A DNA stretch of 6,537 bases from a bacterium (GTDB taxonomy: Bacteria > Bacillota_I > Bacilli_A > RF39 > UBA660), in contig JAQXHT010000089.1 in assembly GCA_029007415.1 (NCBI GenBank), positions 1-6,537 on the forward strand, read 5' to 3'. The notes below the pieces were generated by a model. That model was not told the origin of the DNA, did no database searches, and saw only the letters and a list, made by a program, of their open reading frames with translations. This document shows positions 6,038 through 6,537 of the stretch, piece by piece. The number at the start of each line of letters is the position of its first letter. The stretch's first letter is position 1. The translations under genes and the position numbers were made by a program.

Positions 6038-6049
6038 AAAACTAGTTTT
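6038..6049. promoter_or_regulatory. Perfect 12-base palindrome, candidate operator
   Basis: AAAACTAGTTTT is a perfect palindrome just upstream of the XRE gene's -35, next to a second small palindrome CAATTG (6032-6037). XRE regulators usually bind palindromes near their own promoters, so this is a natural candidate for autoregulation. The core ACTAGT is common across the window, which weakens the case. Confidence 0.35.
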
Positions 6050-6095
6050 AACAAAGTTACTTAAAAACTAAATTTTTTTAAAAAGTGGTAATTTT

Positions 6096-6187
6096 GCAAA
6101 TTCAGACCTAAATTTTCCTGAAAATAGCAAATTCCATAGCTGAAAATGCCAAATTCGGCAAAAAAGAAGGGTGAATTTTAAAAATTC
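6096..6187. repeat. Four AAATTC-core repeats spaced 31, 22 and 31 bases
   Basis: AAATTC occurs at 6098, 6129, 6151 and 6182. The first two are GCAAATTC, the third is GCCAAATTCGG and the fourth AAAATTCGG. The middle pair sits in a longer repeat, CTGAAAATnnCAAATTC (6118-6134 and 6140-6156), with two mismatches. The spacings are close to two or three turns of DNA, so all copies would face one side. The fourth copy also lies in the hairpin loop region. It may be a protein-binding array or chance in AT-rich DNA. Confidence 0.4.
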
Positions 6188-6207
6188 GGTGTTTGCTCTT
6201 CTTTTTT
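6160..6207 (+). terminator. Long hairpin with U-tract upstream of the nuclease
   Basis: AAAAAAGAAG (6160-6169) is exactly complementary to CTTCTTTTTT (6198-6207). On the plus-strand RNA the stem continues through 6170-6176 against 6191-6197 with four G-U pairs, giving 17 consecutive pairs and a 14-base loop. These G-U pairs become mismatches on the minus-strand RNA, so the structure favours plus-strand transcripts. The six U's at the end of the right arm fit a terminator, stopping readthrough before the nuclease or acting as an attenuator. No gene on the plus strand between topA and here needs it. Confidence 0.55.
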
Positions 6208-6221
6208 ATATGTGTTAGATT
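6193..6221 (+). promoter_or_regulatory. Possible extended -10 promoter for the nuclease
   Basis: TGtTAGATT (TG at 6213-6214, -10 TAGATT at 6216-6221, 4 of 6 matches) lies 17 bases after TTGCTC (6193-6198), a weak -35. Transcripts from here would begin near 6228, inside the 5' arm of the next hairpin. They would therefore escape much of its pairing. This is tentative. Confidence 0.3.
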
Positions 6222-6224
6222 AGG

Positions 6225-6245
6225 TCTCACCGAAAGGAGGTGAGA
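6225..6245 (+). promoter_or_regulatory. Shine-Dalgarno of the nuclease within a 7-bp hairpin
   Basis: AAAGGAGGTGA (6233-6243) is an almost ideal match to the 3' end of 16S rRNA. TCTCACC (6225-6231) pairs perfectly with GGTGAGA (6239-6245) around the loop GAAAGGA. The second half of the Shine-Dalgarno is thus in a GC-rich stem and the first half is in the loop. The pairing should lower translation in long transcripts, as in transposase genes such as IS200 tnpA, where a hairpin hides the binding site. Confidence 0.6.
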
Positions 6246-6249
6246 AAAT

Positions 6250-6537
6250 ATTGTAAACTTAGATAATGATAGAGTTTTAAAATTAAAAGAAAAACTCTTA
6301 AGTGAACACAAGGTTATACCAGCTACACAAGACTCTGTCTTTAAGATAGTGATGACTTCTTGTCCTAATTATCTTTCTTTTCTAATTAGTGAATTTACGG
6401 GTGTATCAAAAGAAGAAATTAAACGTAAATTAGTGATTAAGAATAATGAACTTAATCTGAGTAATGCTAAGGAAAAAAGAAAAATCTCTGATTTTATTGT
6501 TGGTATTGATAAGTTATTAGTTAATATCGAAATGAAT
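6250..6537 (+). CDS. PD-(D/E)XK nuclease family protein (Rpn/PDDEXK_2-like), N-terminal part, cut by window end
   Basis: Ninety-six codons are open to the window's last base. The fragment reads as the start of the Rpn/PDDEXK_2 'putative transposase' family, metal-dependent DNA endonucleases linked to recombination. Motifs seen are PATQDSVFKIVM (24-35; the family's DxxFK), a helical segment LSFLISEFTGVSKEEI (42-57), NNELNL (65-70), then KRKISDFIVGIDKLLVNIEMN (76-96). In that last stretch D81 and E94 should be the catalytic acids of the PD-(D/E)XK core; the final lysine or glutamine site is at or beyond the edge. No ATG, GTG or TTG start is usable: an in-frame TGA lies at 6241, and the first in-frame GTG/ATG (codons 34-35) would remove the DxxFK motif. 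ATT at 6250, 9 bases after GGAGG, is the only start that fits. It is either a true rare start or a damaged ATG. Confidence 0.75.
   Translation, partial: MVNLDNDRVLKLKEKLLSEHKVIPATQDSVFKIVMTSCPNYLSFLISEFTGVSKEEIKRKLVIKNNELNLSNAKEKRKISDFIVGIDKLLVNIEMN

Larger units (their letters stand above)
5986..6249. other. Intergenic regulatory region between the XRE gene and the nuclease
   Basis: These 264 bases hold no credible gene. From left to right they contain the minus-strand promoter and palindromes of the XRE gene (6005-6049), a very AT-rich stretch (6050-6095), four AAATTC-containing repeats (6098-6187), a long hairpin with U-tract (6160-6207), a possible extended -10 promoter (6213-6221) and a hairpin overlapping the Shine-Dalgarno of the nuclease (6225-6245). 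Such dense signals suggest a controlled accessory locus. Confidence 0.7.

Noticed and set aside
6148..6159. GCCAAATTCGGC as a minus-strand terminator (followed by T's on that strand)
   Set aside because: Only three to four outer pairs form and there is no minus-strand gene upstream that needs it; it is better counted as one of the AAATTC repeats.
6108..6311. Minus-strand open frame over the nuclease leader
   Set aside because: It is low complexity, covers the hairpins and the opposite-strand nuclease start, and has no binding site.
1..6537. CRISPR array, tRNA, rRNA or a complete insertion sequence
   Set aside because: I saw no regularly spaced long repeats, no cloverleaf or rRNA-like sequence, and no paired terminal inverted repeats flanking a transposase.

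Overview
The window is AT-rich (roughly 30% GC by eye) and has strong Shine-Dalgarno sequences, SigA-type promoters and hairpin-plus-U-tract terminators. Together these point to a low-GC Gram-positive bacterium of the Bacilli / Erysipelotrichia / RF39-like group. Tryptophan is written TGG throughout. TGA closes one gene (2525-2527) and sits in frame just before another, so the standard code 11 fits better than the Mycoplasma code 4. The species cannot be named from this sequence.

Layout. (1) 2-934 is the 3' end of a large surface or phage-tail-like protein that begins before the window. (2) 948-3000 is a run of plus-strand genes: a glyoxalase II-like metallo-beta-lactamase-fold hydrolase (1005-1532), a small three-helix membrane protein (1575-1889), a single-pass anchored protein of unknown function (1892-2527) and a YqeY/GatB-like protein (2534-2971), ended by a terminator. 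(3) rnhB (3017-3631) starts only 16 bases after that terminator hairpin. topA (3698-5719) follows from its own promoter and ends in a strong terminator. (4) A small XRE-family regulator (5728-5985, minus) converges on topA; its stop codon lies inside the topA terminator. (5) 5986-6249 is a regulatory region rich in repeats and hairpins. It leads into the 5' part of a PD-(D/E)XK (Rpn/PDDEXK_2-like) nuclease that runs off the right edge.

How it fits together. rnhB and topA both protect against R-loops: RNase HII removes ribonucleotides and RNA from duplexes, and topoisomerase I removes the negative supercoiling that favours R-loops. The middle genes look like ordinary housekeeping plus two envelope proteins of unknown role. 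The right end looks like accessory DNA: a regulator and a putative nuclease/transposase in divergent orientation.

The points most worth a second look are: (a) a near-perfect Fur/PerR-type 7-1-7 inverted repeat exactly between the -35 and -10 of topA; (b) the nuclease leader, which combines a long plus-strand-specific RNA hairpin, a second hairpin covering part of the Shine-Dalgarno, and an apparent ATT start codon; (c) four AAATTC-containing repeats spaced close to whole helical turns in the same leader; and (d) the terminator squeezed directly against the rnhB ribosome binding site. No complete new system is demonstrated; these are regulatory hypotheses.
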